From: Litoditis marina
Taxonomy: Eukaryota; Nematoda; Chromadorea; Rhabditida; Rhabditidae
Direction: 5' to 3'
Length of the DNA stretch: 64,000 bases
NCBI GenBank assembly: GCA_964036275.1
Contig: OZ038437.1
Location: forward strand, 11,091,960 to 11,155,959
The translations under genes and the position numbers were made by a program. The notes below the pieces were generated by a model. It was given only the letters and a program-made list of their open reading frames with translations. It was not told the origin of the DNA and did not search any database. Shown here in pieces: positions 1 through 12,500 of this stretch (the stretch's first letter is position 1; every line of letters starts with the position of its first letter).

Positions 1-2
1 AC

Positions 3-2933
3 AGAGGCTTCAAATTACTAGTGAAACACAAAAAGATCGATCTACACTGCACATCAAACAACGAAGTGCAACGAAGGATAGGTCAGGTGCAAGAACAATT
101 TTAAATTGAGAAAAATACTTAAATTATGCTTTTCAAAGAAAAAACTTTCAGGAGAGCCCATGTGTTACAACGGTGTGTGTCAACGTGGCGTATGCGTTAG
201 TAGAAGCCGCGCTACACCTGCACCCAAAATCACACAGTTGAACCCGGTAGTTCGAGCGGAGGTTTGTTAGTTTATTGTTATCCACTGCAAGTGTCTGTAT
301 TTTTTATTGTAAGAACAAGTAACCTCTTTGACATATGCTACCAAAACTTTCACATATGAACAAAACTAGAACAACGTTGTTACACCACGCTGAAGTGGGT
401 TACCTTTATTGTTAGGGAACTCATTTTTCATTATCTTTTCATGAAACTTGCTTGAAGGAGCATGAGTTTTTCGCCTAGGTTGTTTTTGTAACTTTACAGT
501 AGCGCATATCATGTTCTGATGTGATTGACTATAAACTTAAATTTACAGTACCCTTTCTTAGGTGTATTAAATAATGATTTTTCAGGAAACCTGTTTCAAC
601 GAGCACGAGTGCTGCGCGCACTGGGCGTCGCGGCGCGAATGTCCGCGTAACCCGATCTACATGAACGAGTGGTGCAAAGCATCGTGCAGACAATGTACAC
701 CCCGATATGATTTGAGACAAGGTAAGACGTTTTCGTTTATTCTGCTGTGTTTGGAGATAGTTAGTAGGTAGTTAGATCAAATTACAAGTCATTGGTATCA
801 AAAACAAACGGAACGAGTGGTGCACGGCATAATGTAGACAGTGTACACCCAGAGACGATTTGAGACAAGGTGAGACGTTTTCGTTTATTCTGCTGTGTTT
901 GGAGATAGTTAGTAGGTAGTTAGATCAAATTACAAGTCATTGGTATCAAAAACAAACGGAACGAGTGGTGCACGGCATAATGTAGACAGTGTACACCCAG
1001 ATACGATTTGAGACAAGGTCTGACGTTTTCGTTTATTCTGCTGTGTTTGGAGATAGTTAGTAGGTAGTTAGATCAAATTACAAGTCATTGGTATCAAAAA
1101 CAAACGGAACGAGTGGTGCACGGCATAATGTAGACAGTGTACACCCAGAGACGATTTGAGACAAGGTGAGACGTTTTCGTTTATTCTGCTGTGTTTGGAG
1201 ATAGTTAGTAGGTAGTTAGATCAAATTACAAGTCATTGGTATCAAAAACAAACGGAACGAGTGGTGCACGGCATAATGTAGACAGTGTACACCCAGATAC
1301 GATTTGAGACAAGGTCTGACGTTTTCGTTTATTCTGCTGTGTTTGGAGATAGTTAGTAGGTAGTTAGATCAAATTACAAGTCATTGGTATCAAAAACAAA
1401 CGGAACGAGTGGTGCACGGCATAATGTAGACAGTGTACACCCAGATACGATTTGAGACAAGGTGAGACGTTTTCGTTTATTCTGCTGTGTTTGGAGATAG
1501 TTAGTAGGTAGTTAGATCAAATTACAAGTCATTGGTATCAAAAACAAACGGAACGAGTGGTGCACGGCATAATGTAGACAGTGTACACCCAGATACGATT
1601 TGAGACAAGGTGAGACGTTTTCGTTTATTCTGCTGTGTTTGGAGATAGTTAGTAGGTAGTTAGATCAAATTACAAGTCATTGGTATCAAAAACAAACGAA
1701 ACGAGTGGTGCACGGCATAATGTAGACAGTGTACACCCAGATACGATTTGAGACAAGGTGAGACGTTTTCGTTTATTCTGCTGTGTTTGGAGATAGTTAG
1801 TAGGTAGTTAGATCAAATTACAAGTCATTGGTATCAAAAAAAAACGGAACGAGTGGTGCACGGCATAATGTAGACAGTGTACACCCAGATACGATTTGAG
1901 ACAAGGTGAGACGTTTTCGTTTATTCTGCTGTGTTTGGAGATAGTTAGTAGGTAGTTAGATCAAATTACAAGTCATTGGTATCAAAAACAAACGGAACGA
2001 GTGGTGTACGGCATAATGTAGACAGTGTACACCCAGATACGATTTGAGACAAGGTGAGACGTTTTCGTTTATTCTGCTGTGTTTGGAGATAGTTAGTAGG
2101 TAGTTAGATCAAATTACAAGTCATTGGTATCAAAAACAAACGGAACGAGTGGTGCACGGCATAATGTAGACAGTGTACACCCAGATACGATTTGAGACAA
2201 GGTGAGACGTTTTCGTTTATTCTGCTGTGTTTGGAGATAGTTAGTAGGTAGTTAGATCAAATTACAAGTCATTGGTATCAAAAACAAACGGAACGAGTGG
2301 TGTACGGCATAATGTAGACAGTGTACACCCAGATACGATTTGAGACAAGGTGAGACGTTTTCGTTTATTCTGCTGTGTTTGGAGATAGTTAGTAGGTAGT
2401 TAGATCAAATTACAAGTCAGTGGTATCAAAAACAAACGAAACGAGTGGTGCACGGCATAATGTAGACAGTGTACACCCAGATACGATTTGCGCAACGGTG
2501 AGTAGCTAGAGTTTAGAGTTTAGTTTGTAGTTAGTTGAGATTTGGTTCTCAAACTATTACTTTTTGATAGAACGTTCACCTCATAATTTTTAAATCTTTC
2601 TCCATCCAAATAATCTTTTATAATGGCAGAGTTTACTATCTTACAGTTTGCTACATTGAATCAATAAAATTTTAGAATGCATGGATCGTCATTCCAAATG
2701 TTTAACCTGTTCACCCATCCTTTCCAATCATTTTCTCTGTAAATAGTTAGTTTTCACAACTTGTTAACTATCAGACTATTTTCCTTCTCTTTTCAGAATG
2801 CATGGATCGTCACTCCAAATGTTCCACCTGGTCTCGCTCGGGGGAATGTACCAGAAATAAATTGTGGATGAACGAAAATTGTCGAAGATCATGTAACAAA
2901 TGCGGGGTTCGGCGGTCGGCAAATTGTGGATAA
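3..2933 (+). CDS. 3' end of a secreted protein with two ShK domains
   Basis: Likely exons are 3-81, 152-246 (or to 261), 586-721 and 2797-2933, all phase-consistent; the gene begins before the window. Exon 2 encodes a small cysteine cluster around CYNGVCQRGVC, which recalls the disintegrin/Cys-rich part of nematode metalloproteases, but that identification is weak. Exon 3 encodes one six-cysteine ShK domain (C..., ECPRNPIYMNEWCKASCRQC). Exon 4 encodes a second (ECTRNKLWMNENCRRSCNKC), then a short tail and TAA. ShK domains are common at the C-terminus of secreted nematode enzymes and may bind ion channels or other proteins; the role here is unknown. The donor choice for exon 2 is ambiguous (CCG|gtagtt or GAG|gtttgt, both phase 0). 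The 2.1-kb last intron contains a 12-copy array of the preceding exon edge. A polyadenylation signal follows the stop. Confidence 0.75.
723..2498 (+). repeat. 12-copy 148-bp tandem array made from an exon 3' end, its donor site and intron
   Basis: The donor-like GG/GT junction recurs at 722, 870, 1018, 1166, 1314, 1462, 1610, 1758, 1906, 2054, 2202, 2350 and 2498, exactly every 148 bases. About 57 bases of each unit match the end of ShK exon 3 (from AACGAGTGG to AGACAAG) and about 91 bases match the start of the following intron. Every copy carries TAA where the true exon has TCG, so the array grew from a copy that was already broken. Most copies read GTGAG at the donor; those at 1018 and 1314 read GTCTG, which suggests a 296-bp dimer amplified early. 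It lies inside the gene's last intron. Confidence 0.95.
2676..2712 (+). pseudogene. decayed partial copy of the last ShK exon
   Basis: This stretch repeats the first ~30 bases of the true last exon (starts AATGCATGGATCGTCA) and keeps an upstream TTTTAG acceptor, but diverges after the second cysteine codon. It lies 121 bases before the true exon and could act as a decoy acceptor. Confidence 0.7.
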
Positions 2934-2957
2934 AGTTGTTTTATACGTCAATTATGG

Positions 2958-2963
2958 AATAAA
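2958..2963 (+). terminator. polyadenylation signal of the ShK gene
   Basis: AATAAA lies 25 bases after the TAA stop of the last ShK exon, the expected place for a nematode poly(A) signal. Confidence 0.6.
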
Positions 2964-3296
2964 ACTTGTAAATTGTAATGGACAACTGTTAACTATATGG
3001 AAAGCTGTACACATTTGATGAAAACCCGGTCATACTTGAGTAAGATGAAAGCAGGCACCGTAGCAAAGTCTGCTAAAAAGGTCAGCTCCAAGCTGAACTG
3101 TCTGGACACTACCTGACCCAGGTTGGGGTCACCCACACTATGCTTAAACACGGAAAGTTGGCAACTATGTGGCCAGACTGTGATCAGGTCCTCAATCAGG
3201 TTGAGCTCACCACTTTCATGACTTTGCTACGGTTCCAGGAGTTTCACAGCTCTCACGAGCACTGAATAATTGTAGTCTGTAGTTGCTATGGAATTC

Positions 3297-4655
3297 GGTG
3301 ACGGGTCGCCGGCGAGGTCGCCGGCGATGTCGCCGGAAGGGGTTGATGGCGAGTCGCCGCTTTTCGGGTCGCCGGCGACATCGCCGGCGAGTCGCCAATT
3401 ACCTTATATGATTCTTTCGCTTTTTAGCATTGATCTTTCTGTGACAGAAAATATTTTTTCAAAAGTGAATTAGCGCGTTAACGAGCCGAGAACCATATTT
3501 ACGTTATTTAACAATTATAGTCTTAATTTAACATCCATTTGACACTCTCCGGACTCGAACCAACAACCTTCGGCGTACTGCGGCGCACACATCCTCTCGG
3601 CCATCCCGCTACGGTCTAAGAAACACAGCGAAGAGCTTAGTGTTGCGCACCCAGCGCATTCAAACTAATGGTCGGACTAACTAATGATTGCAAATAAACT
3701 GTAATGATTCTATTGCAAATAAAATCTAAGTCTGTTGAAGAAGATCTCACTGTTTTTTGATTATATCACGATAGCAATGAACTGTCTTCAAAATCTTATT
3801 TCTTTTCCTAAAGTGATATGTTTTGGCCAAACTGGGGAGTATGTTCCGTAACAGATGTATAATACTTTGAATAATAACAAATAGTACCTCTCTACTTGAA
3901 TTTTAGTTTATAATGGATGTATAGCTAAACAGCTGCTCTGATAAGTTCCAAACGCACTACACCGGTAGATCTCCAATGCAATCTCATAAGTTCTAGTCTT
4001 AATTTGAGTGAAATGTATAGTTTATGTAAGCATTCCATCTCACTCAATGTATGACATTGTACTAGTTGTTATCAAGCATGGTTAGATCAAAACTCCCTTT
4101 TAATCGTGTTTCAACTAATTAGCTATCGAATCACGCTACTTGGCGAGTCGCCGGCGACAGTTTCCAAACTTCTTCTCAAAATCCCTACTGAAGACGCACA
4201 AATCGCATTTTTCACTCTCGCACATGTTTATACCTCACAACAAAGTGGAATAAAAATCTTGGTGTTATCAAAGGTTTCCAAGTTCGGCGACTCGCCGGCG
4301 ATATGAGGAACATATCGAAATGAGTGGCGACTCGCCGGCGACAAGCTCTGTTCATTTTTCACGGTTCGTATGAGTTATGCAAGAAAAAGTCGTCTTTCGG
4401 TATCATTTTTGTCATAGCCGTTGGAGTTTACCCACAGAAAGCACTCAAACTTTTTTTGGGTTTTCTCGATGGAAAAATATTTTCGGCTTCGGCGACTTGC
4501 CGGCGACCCCAGGGACAATGCGAATTGTTTGGCGACTCGCCGGCGACAACTTCGGAGCTTTGGTTCAAGTGGCGACCCGCCGGCGACCTCAATGTATCGC
4601 CGGCGACTCGCCGGCGGTATCCCGGCGACCCCTCGGCCCCGCCGGCGAGTCGCCG
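3297..4655. repeat. clusters of a GC-rich palindromic motif around GTCGCCGGCGAC
   Basis: The self-complementary word TCGCCGGCGA and close variants occur many times in four clusters, at about 3297-3397, 4138-4160, 4283-4345 and 4493-4655, separated by AT-rich DNA. Open frames rich in Arg, Pro and Ala across the clusters come from the repeat, not from a protein gene. Confidence 0.8.
3541..3617 (-). repeat. tRNA-like sequence with Pol III A and B boxes
   Basis: The minus strand contains an A-box-like TGGCCGAGAGG and a B-box-like GGTTCGAGTCC at tRNA spacing. I could not fold a convincing anticodon arm or acceptor stem, so this is more likely a tRNA pseudogene or a SINE head than a working tRNA. 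Confidence 0.45.
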
Positions 4656-4969
4656 CCAAATTCCAGAGTGGATCTGTACATAAAAAAAGTTTATGAAAAA
4701 CGACTGAAACAGATTTATTTCAAACTACAAGTCGTCGGTGTCTTGCACAGAGCAATCACTAAACGCAAACGTTGTCTTACTATCCTTTCTGCTGTGTTTA
4801 AATAAACATCATATGGTACTGAAATTACTAAACATTGAAAACTGTGCATTGAATGTTACGTTTCTACAGAACGTGACACTCCAAACGTTCTTTGGGGTCC
4901 GCTCGAACCGGGCCTCTCCTGTTGTGTTTGTAGTTTGATTTTTTCGTTCAAAATGTTTCGAGATATAAC

Positions 4970-5166
4970 TATAGTCGTCGCTAACGGAAAGGCAGGAGGG
5001 TACTGTATATCTCACTCTCCGCTGTGTATGCACACGTGTCTTTGATTCCAAAGCTTGCCCGTTATATGCTCTAATAGCGCAGTGGTTAGCGGCATGCTAT
5101 GAATATTTTGCTCGCAGGTTCGATTCCGGCGAGAGACAGAAATTTATAAATTTGGCACTCACTATA
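4970..5166 (+). repeat. tRNA-Arg-like SINE/MITE, copy 1
   Basis: The element starts TATAGTCGTCGC and ends GGCACTCACTATA. Its inner part has an A box (TAGCGCAGTGG), a tRNA-like anticodon region and a B box (GGTTCGATTCC). The 6-base ends are inverted repeats (TATAGT/ACTATA). This copy is full length, about 197 bp. Confidence 0.85.
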
Positions 5167-5473
5167 CAACGAAATTGGGGGCCTTACTTCAGAGATTCAG
5201 AGATTCAGAGAGCCCCGTAGTCTGTTTTGCAATAGTGGACATAAGTTTTCATTTCACGATTGGAATTTGTTATTTACTGATAAAATGGGTCATTTCCGTG
5301 AAATGTCCGTAGTTTATCAGAACAAACTGAATAAAAAGTAGGAAAGAGTTCGATTTCGAAACAGTTGGGAAAAAAGTGCGCGCGCGGAGTTTTTCTGCTT
5401 CGGTTTATGATAGTACGCCATCTATCTTGGAGAAGATTAATGGTATCATTTTGTGGATTTTGGCGGTGATAGG

Positions 5474-5815
5474 AAAGAGAGAAAGAGAGAAGAGAGAGAA
5501 AGAGAGAGAGAAGAGAGGAGAGAGAGAGAGAAAGGGATAGAGATGGAGAGAGAGAGAGAATGGAGGTAAAGTGGGAGAGGGAGAAAGAGAAAGAGAGAGA
5601 AGAAAAATCAGAGAGGGTGACATTGAGAAGAGAAAAAAGACGGAGGGGCTGCAAGAGATAGGCGAAGGATAGAGAAAAGACGAGTGAGAGAGAGAGAGGG
5701 AGAGCATCGAAAATCAGAGAGAGTGACGAATTAGGAGAATGATGAGATAAGATAATAAATAGAACAGGAGAGGGAGAGAGAAAGAAAAGAAAGAAAGAGA
5801 GAGATAGATAAAATG
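5474..5815. repeat. polypurine (GA)n-rich tract
   Basis: About 340 bases are almost entirely A and G on the plus strand, in irregular GAGA/GAAAGA units. Ser/Leu-rich open frames on the other strand are artefacts of this composition. Confidence 0.9.
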
Positions 5816-5830
5816 TGAAAAAGAAAACTA

Positions 5831-6764
5831 ACGTCTACGTGTTAAACTAGTTCTCAAAGTTCACAATTTTCTTCATTCGTTCATTTCTGATGTTTCCCTT
5901 TTCATTGTTGGCATTGTCCAATCATCATCAGCTTCTCAGCGCTCTCGCGAAATTTACGACTTTCGATAAAGTGTCCGTGAATTTATGAGAAACTCGTGTT
6001 ATCACAACAGCAGACTTGAAACAACCCATCAAAATCATTTGGACGGAATAATCTAGATTTTGAGAGAGGTGGCTAAATTAAGAGCAAATGTTGCTATTCT
6101 CATCTCTCAGCGGCATTCTTTATTTCTTGACTGGAACTGACAAAACGGAACAAACGAATGCTACACTCGAGTCTGTATTTGGTTATTTCTGAGAAACGGG
6201 GTTTCTCGTACATTTATATATGTGGAAATGTGGAGAAAATGCTTCGTCTATTTTGTAAAACTACTACCATCTCGATAATCTCGCCTTTCTCTGTTGTTCT
6301 TGACACAATAAATGTCGAGTGTATTAATTTACTTCATACTTTATTATAAAGATTGAACAATATTAGTTTTTCGGAGAATCTTCAAACTCCCTGTCGATCG
6401 TGCCTTTTCTTGCTGCCGACATAAAGAAATCTAATGCAAATCTAATGGATACATTATCTTAGTTGGCAGTATATTATTCATGAGAAAAGTGTTCTCGGAT
6501 ATTTTCGCACACGGCCTCAATAGCCTGAAACCCCTTTCGTTTCCCTCTCGACCCTCCTTTTTCTCTTTTCTTGGCGGAAGCTAATAGCGCGCCAATCCCT
6601 CTCCGCGCTTAGCGGCAAAGTCAAAGAAATTGGACCGGCTTCAAGGTGTTTTCGCGTCTTAGCCAGACTATTATGGAAATGCCAGCTGGTTTTCTGATAA
6701 TGAGGTTGTTTCTGAGAGTTTCGGTCGGCTGTTTATAGTCCTCATTCTTTCAACGTGACCTAAG
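5831..6764. other. non-coding stretch; GC-richer block at 6480-6740
   Basis: I see no exon here. The block at about 6480-6740 is less AT-rich than its surroundings and has GGCGGAAG and TAGCGCGCC words like those in promoters or conserved non-coding DNA, but no gene start can be tied to it. Confidence 0.3.
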
Positions 6765-6765
6765 T

Positions 6766-6932
6766 ACGTATGCTAGAAGACCCCGGCACCTTGATCCAAT
6801 CATGCGTCTCTCGCTCTCCCTTACTATTTTTCGTCTCTTACATCCCAGCGGGATGTGAGAGCAGAGAAATAGCGTATGTTTGAGGAGACGCAGGATAGGA
6901 TGAGGGTGCCAGCGAGGTCTTCTAGCATACAT
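6766..6932. repeat. MITE-like element with GTATGCTAGAAGACC inverted ends
   Basis: The left end reads GTATGCTAGAAGACC and the right end GGTCTTCTAGCATAC, a perfect 15-base inverted repeat about 165 bases apart. A related element with GTATGCTAGAAC at its left end lies at 46873-46995; both share the inner words GGATGTGAGAG / GGAATGTGAGAG and TGAGGAGACGCAGGA. Confidence 0.75.
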
Positions 6933-7731
6933 ACTTTGTAACCGTATGATCGATGCAATTCTCGAAGTAACTCTTTGTCATTGTCGAAAAGTAAGCAACG
7001 TTGAAACCAGCAAAAACGTGACAGAACGCACAACAGTTCGAACAAGTTTTGAACTCAAATTGAATGCTGTTTGAATTTCTCTGCCCTATTTCAGTGTGTT
7101 ATTCATGAGGCTGACAACCAAATACACAAAAACTAGAGCATTTATTATGTCAATCGTTATGTACAGAGTATAGAGGGTATCTGTTGTAACCGTTACAAAA
7201 TTAAAAAACTCAATGTGGTACTAGGGTTGACTCAAATGAAATTTTCACAATATATTTTATATAAAAACATGATTATATTAATTCAACACATCCATTCAAC
7301 CCTAGTACCTCGAGATAAAATTGTGGAAAGTTGAAAATGAGTTCGAGATAGGTTGCACAAAGCAAGTAGAGAGAATATTCTGCGTCTCTCATTTTTTTGT
7401 CTACTGAAAAGTCATGGATCCATCAAGGTGAAGTTTTTATAGAAGACCACAATTTCCGAATAATATATGAATTTTTCAGAGACTAGCTTGAAAGGCCAAA
7501 CATGGTCGTGAATGGTCAAATATGGCTCTATGATCTATCGTTCGAGCTTTTTGACGATTTTTGCACTACAGAAGTGACACTTTTCGAAATCTTCTGGGCT
7601 CGAGAGAGTTGGTCACAAACGAGACGCAGATTGTAAAAAAAAACACTTTAGTGATCCGAGAGAGTAGGTCACAACAGAGACGCAGACTGTTAGGAATCTT
7701 TTTTGATTCAAACATGAGGAATGGTTATAAC

Positions 7732-9541
7732 GAGTCAGCCTGGCGGATGACAATCTTGTGCTGCGGCTGGCATCGGGCCGCGATCGGGACCAGACACGCC
7801 TGAAACAGATATCATGAAACTGAAGTTTACCTATTACATAAAACCTAGTTATGAAGCGATATCTGAGCGGTCAATCTGAGAAAATCTGAACAATGAGAAA
7901 AACGCTAGAAAGATAAATAAAAGAGAAACTCAGGATTTCGAAATTGAACACGAAAGACTGAAATGCTCCATATAGAAAAGTGATACGCTCTACACATGTC
8001 AATGATCACATTTCATCGTATCAAAAACCATTTTCAGACTCAATCCTTCATTTCAATGAATCCTAACATGCCATACAAAGACAGTAACAAAGATCACTTC
8101 CACCTCATTGGGAGTCTTTGCCCCTTCGGCCGCAAATAAAGAAACTTTACCTATAAATTCTCTTTTCATTCTTATTCTTTACATACTCTTATTGAAATTT
8201 CATTTGAAAAACGAAATAACTGAACTAGTTTTTAATATCCCCACCTCATTTTGGATCTGTGCCTCCCCCGTCTTGATCTGTGCCGGGCCCGTCCCTTTTC
8301 ATTCCTATTTTTTACATTCTTTTATTGAGTTTTTTTATTCTAAAAACCAAACAAAATCAAACTAATATTTGATAAGCTCACCTCATTTGGGATCTGTGCC
8401 TCTCCCTCTGGTGCCGTCAAAAACAGTCCATAGGACCCATCCCTTTCCTTTCTGTTCATTGCCAGAAGTAGTTGAATGGCTTCCTCACAACTCGTCTCGC
8501 GAGCCAGTAGCAGGGATTTGTAGTTGGACTGAAAAAAGTTTCTATAAACATTTTTATTTTGAAAGTGGGTTTTTCATGTTTTTATCGATTTTTTTGTTGG
8601 AAAATTGGTTATGGATTGGGTGTTGCTATATGTGCCCCCCCCCACTAACCCAAATTTCAAAAGTTACAACTCGTCGCGCGAGCAAGTATAGTTCCGGTCG
8701 TTCCTACTGAGACTTGGCAGTGTGCCAATGAATTTTCCAGGCTATTGTTCACCACTTTGGAGTTTTTCAAATAACTGCAAATTTCTTTTAGCTGCTGTTC
8801 AGATCCTTAAAAACTCGTAAATACAAATATTCCTGAGAATACTTATGTATGCTCTGAGATATAGTCATCCGAAAATCTTGGCACGATGCCAATGGGTCTT
8901 AGTGGGAATGGAACGAACTATAATAGGGATTTGTAGTTGAACTGAGAACAAGTTAAAGATTAATTATATATCTTATATTGCTTGATCATGTTGTAGTTAG
9001 GCCGCCGACTACACAGTTGTGAATGACACAACTCGTCTCTAGAGCTAGGAGGTGGTTTTGTAGTTTGACTGAAAAGATATTATTAACTTCGGTCGGTTTT
9101 TTTGTCAGTTTTTCGGCGATAAGATCGAGATAATCAAAAACGCTGGTATTCGCGAGAAGTTCCTTCCGTCTCTTACGAACTTCCTCTGAAGTTTAGCGGC
9201 GAGAGATTTCATACTCATATTACAGTTCTAACAATAGTGTGGTTATACTACAGTAACTGAAGTGAACCTGCACTTTCTACGTGCGGATAAAGTTTTGCGT
9301 TTTATGACAATTTCAGGGCATAGAGTCATTGTTTCAAACAGTATCTACAGTAATCCACGTGACTGCAATAAACCCCCAATTTGACGTTGGGTAATTTTGG
9401 TCCCGCCACGAATTAGTCCTTTAATCCCGGTCGTTAAATCTCAAAAAGTGAACCGGTTTCGAGTCTCGATGAAAACATAGATAATCGCCACTCGCGCGAC
9501 AGCTATCAGCCAAATTATGGACATGGAAAGATAAACAGAGG

Positions 9542-9577
<36 letters not shown>

Positions 9578-12500
9578 GAATGAAATAAAAATAGAGAGAG
9601 AGTGAGACAGGACGAAAGAGGAGAGAAACAGAGAAACATATGAAGAGCGAAAGAGAGAGGGAGCTACACACGTATTTTACACGTTTCACACTCTCAATTT
9701 TCCCTCACCAAACGTTTTCCCGAAAACCGTTTCAGTCGCAGGCAATATAAATTATTGCCTTCCTTTCATACGCGTTTATGGTTTAATAGCCAAAATCGTT
9801 AAAATCCTTTGAAATGACGTTCACAATGCAATGAATGGCAAGAATTGGCGCACAATTCAAACAGGGAAAAAGGTGGTTTTGGGTTCTTTTTGGATGAATT
9901 CAAAATTTTGATCTACAAAGATAATCAATAATCTTAAAAAAAAGATGTTGGTTGTTGGTCTGAATCTTGAACTCAACTACATACGTAGCTCCTCTCTGCT
10001 TTAGCAGATATTTTTTAATTTGCTAGTTTTAGTTTCACTTTTTCAGAAAAAAGTAAAACCAAGTGAATCTATCACATACCTATACAACTAAGTCGTTGTA
10101 AAAATACAACTAGGAGGAAATTATAATGTACTTCTCCCTCTTTCTAACGTGTTCTCATATCTACAGTTTCATACTTTATTTCTAAGCACTAAACCATTGA
10201 ACACCGTTTCGTGTTCAAACCAGTTGGTTTGATTCAATAAATCAGATCCGTTATCCCTTTAATCTCTTAAAGAAGAATTGAGGGTCGGTCGCGCATTCAC
10301 ACCTAGCCTAATCTTTTAGAACTGGTTAGAGAACCATTTTAGGACCAACAAACACATTCTGGTTTGTATTTCTAAGTTTTATGTAAATTTTAATACAGAA
10401 AGTTATGAAGAAAACCTGTATAATCCTTCAGTTGTGACTAAAATTTGATTTCTGAAAATAAATGTTAACATCTAGCCTAATCGCTTGGAACTGATTGAAA
10501 GACAACACTTCCAGACAAATAAACATACACCAGTTTGAGTATTTCGGAAGATTGGAAAAATTCGTGACACAAGAAGCATTTTTCTGCTTCGTAAATCTTT
10601 TGTCTCTCTGAATCTTATAAACTAGACTATTAATCTAAATGAAAAGTTTCTTTCATTGATTTTAAAAGCTGAATTGCTATATAGTCTAGTTTATAACACT
10701 TTATGGTCAGAGTTCGGAGACCTACACCAAGTTGTTTTTGTTCAATTCGTTTACAAAGTTATAAAACTACGTTGTGGTGTAAATGGCTCAGTTTTTTTTG
10801 TTGTGAAAATTTGTTCTCTAATTATCCCCTGTTCTGACATTTCCTCATTTCGTAGATTTCAGTCGCGTGCGCGGCTTGTGTTTCCGGCTTGAGGTGACAG
10901 ATTCGGAAATATAGCCAGCCAGCTGCGCAGAAGTTGCCAAACTAGAGAGTGAGAGGGAAAAGAGAAAGAGAGAGAGAAAGAGAGTAAGAGCGAGATAAAG
11001 AGAGAGGGAGAGAGAGACGACAGTAACATGAAGAGAGAAGGAGAGGAAAGGAGCAGAAAAAGGGAGTGAAAAGTAAGAAAAGCGCAGAGAAAGAAGAAGG
11101 GATGCAGAGAAAGGAAGAAACACGAGAGAAAAAGAAATAGAGAGGCAAATGACATAGAACGAGAGAAAGAAAGAAAGAAAAAGTAGGGGAGACAGCTCTA
11201 CAAACCTGAGGTGAGATGTTGTGATCGTATACCCTGACCAGCGTTCCTTTCGAGTTCATGTGAAGAATGAAGCGGGACATGTTCACGGGATGACATCTGA
11301 AAATTCAGATTTTATTAGATATCCCCAAAGTTGGTTCCATTTTGAAAAAAAACTCAAATTACATCGCAAATTTATGCAAAAATAGCCTTTTGTCTGTTCT
11401 CGCGAGCACGAAAAACGGAAATGGCACAATATAGAATAGAACAGAATGGAATATTTATTGAACGAAAGATTCGATAGAAACGTATTTATACAGAGAAGAA
11501 CGTAGAATCGTAGATAGAATAGAATAGATTTATTCAACATGTGATTTTCCACATTTTGAATCACCCACCTCTGAAGTTCCAAGGGCCGAGAGTCGTCTGA
11601 TAACCGCAAAATCGTTCGTACGGCTTGTCCTTCTGCTTTCGTTGTTACCTGCAACTTCTCATATTTGATGGCATAGATAACTAATTGAATACTGAAGATT
11701 TCAAGAGTTCAAGATTTGTTAGGTTCACTTCATATTGTCTCGAGACGGTGTCTCTTGACTCAAAGTCTGACTCAAAAAGGAGAAACTCGATTACTCGAAA
11801 CTATTCAAAAGATAAAATAAAATTTGTCGATTCGAAAATAACTCTAAACTGGTAACTATATCATCTAGAGCATAAGTCATAAGGGAGTGGAAATAAATAT
11901 ACATATACGAATTAGAAAACTTAAACACTATTTACCTCCATCCACAGCTCGAACAAATTCGTGTCTCGACAGGACAATTTGAACTTGTTGAGTACGGTAT
12001 CTATCACTGAAGCGGCGGTGCTCTGCGTGGAAATTCGAATAGTTTTGTAGTCGGTGCAGGATTTGATGTTGTGCGTGTACACTTTCAAGGCGCCCTGAAA
12101 CATTTATCATTTGTAAGTGTAAACTATGCGTATTGATTTTGTCCACCTAACAAATTAGTTGAGTTTTCATTTCTAATCTGGTCTTTCAATCAGATAAGGT
12201 TTTTACTGATACATACTCTGTAAATTTGATTTTCTCCGCACCTCTTTACACACTATCAACGTTATTAAAAAATTTCATTCTCATAGAAAGTTCAATTTAC
12301 CCTATTTTCAAATCATCCAGATTAGTGAAATACGATTCCCTCATTAACCAGCTACTGCGCACCTGCCACACTTTCGTTAATTTCAAATAAGGAACGGTAG
12401 AGGTAGACTAATCTAATCTGTCCATCGCATCAAACTTAACGACCGTGACAGGACTCGAACCCGGCCCGCTTTGATCTCGACCGCGCCCACTACCACTCTG

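Noticed and set aside
722..2498. Possible CRISPR-like or centromeric array
   Set aside because: Units are contiguous with no unique spacers, and each unit plainly derives from the local exon and intron.
4375..4805. Overlapping Arg/Pro/Ala-rich open frames
   Set aside because: They follow the palindromic GTCGCCGGCGAC clusters in several frames at once, as expected of a GC repeat.
10850..10940. Possible next exon of the RA gene on the minus strand
   Set aside because: The frame that fits the previous exon phase gives an unconvincing peptide, while the nicer frame (LATSAQLAGYISESV) does not fit the phase.
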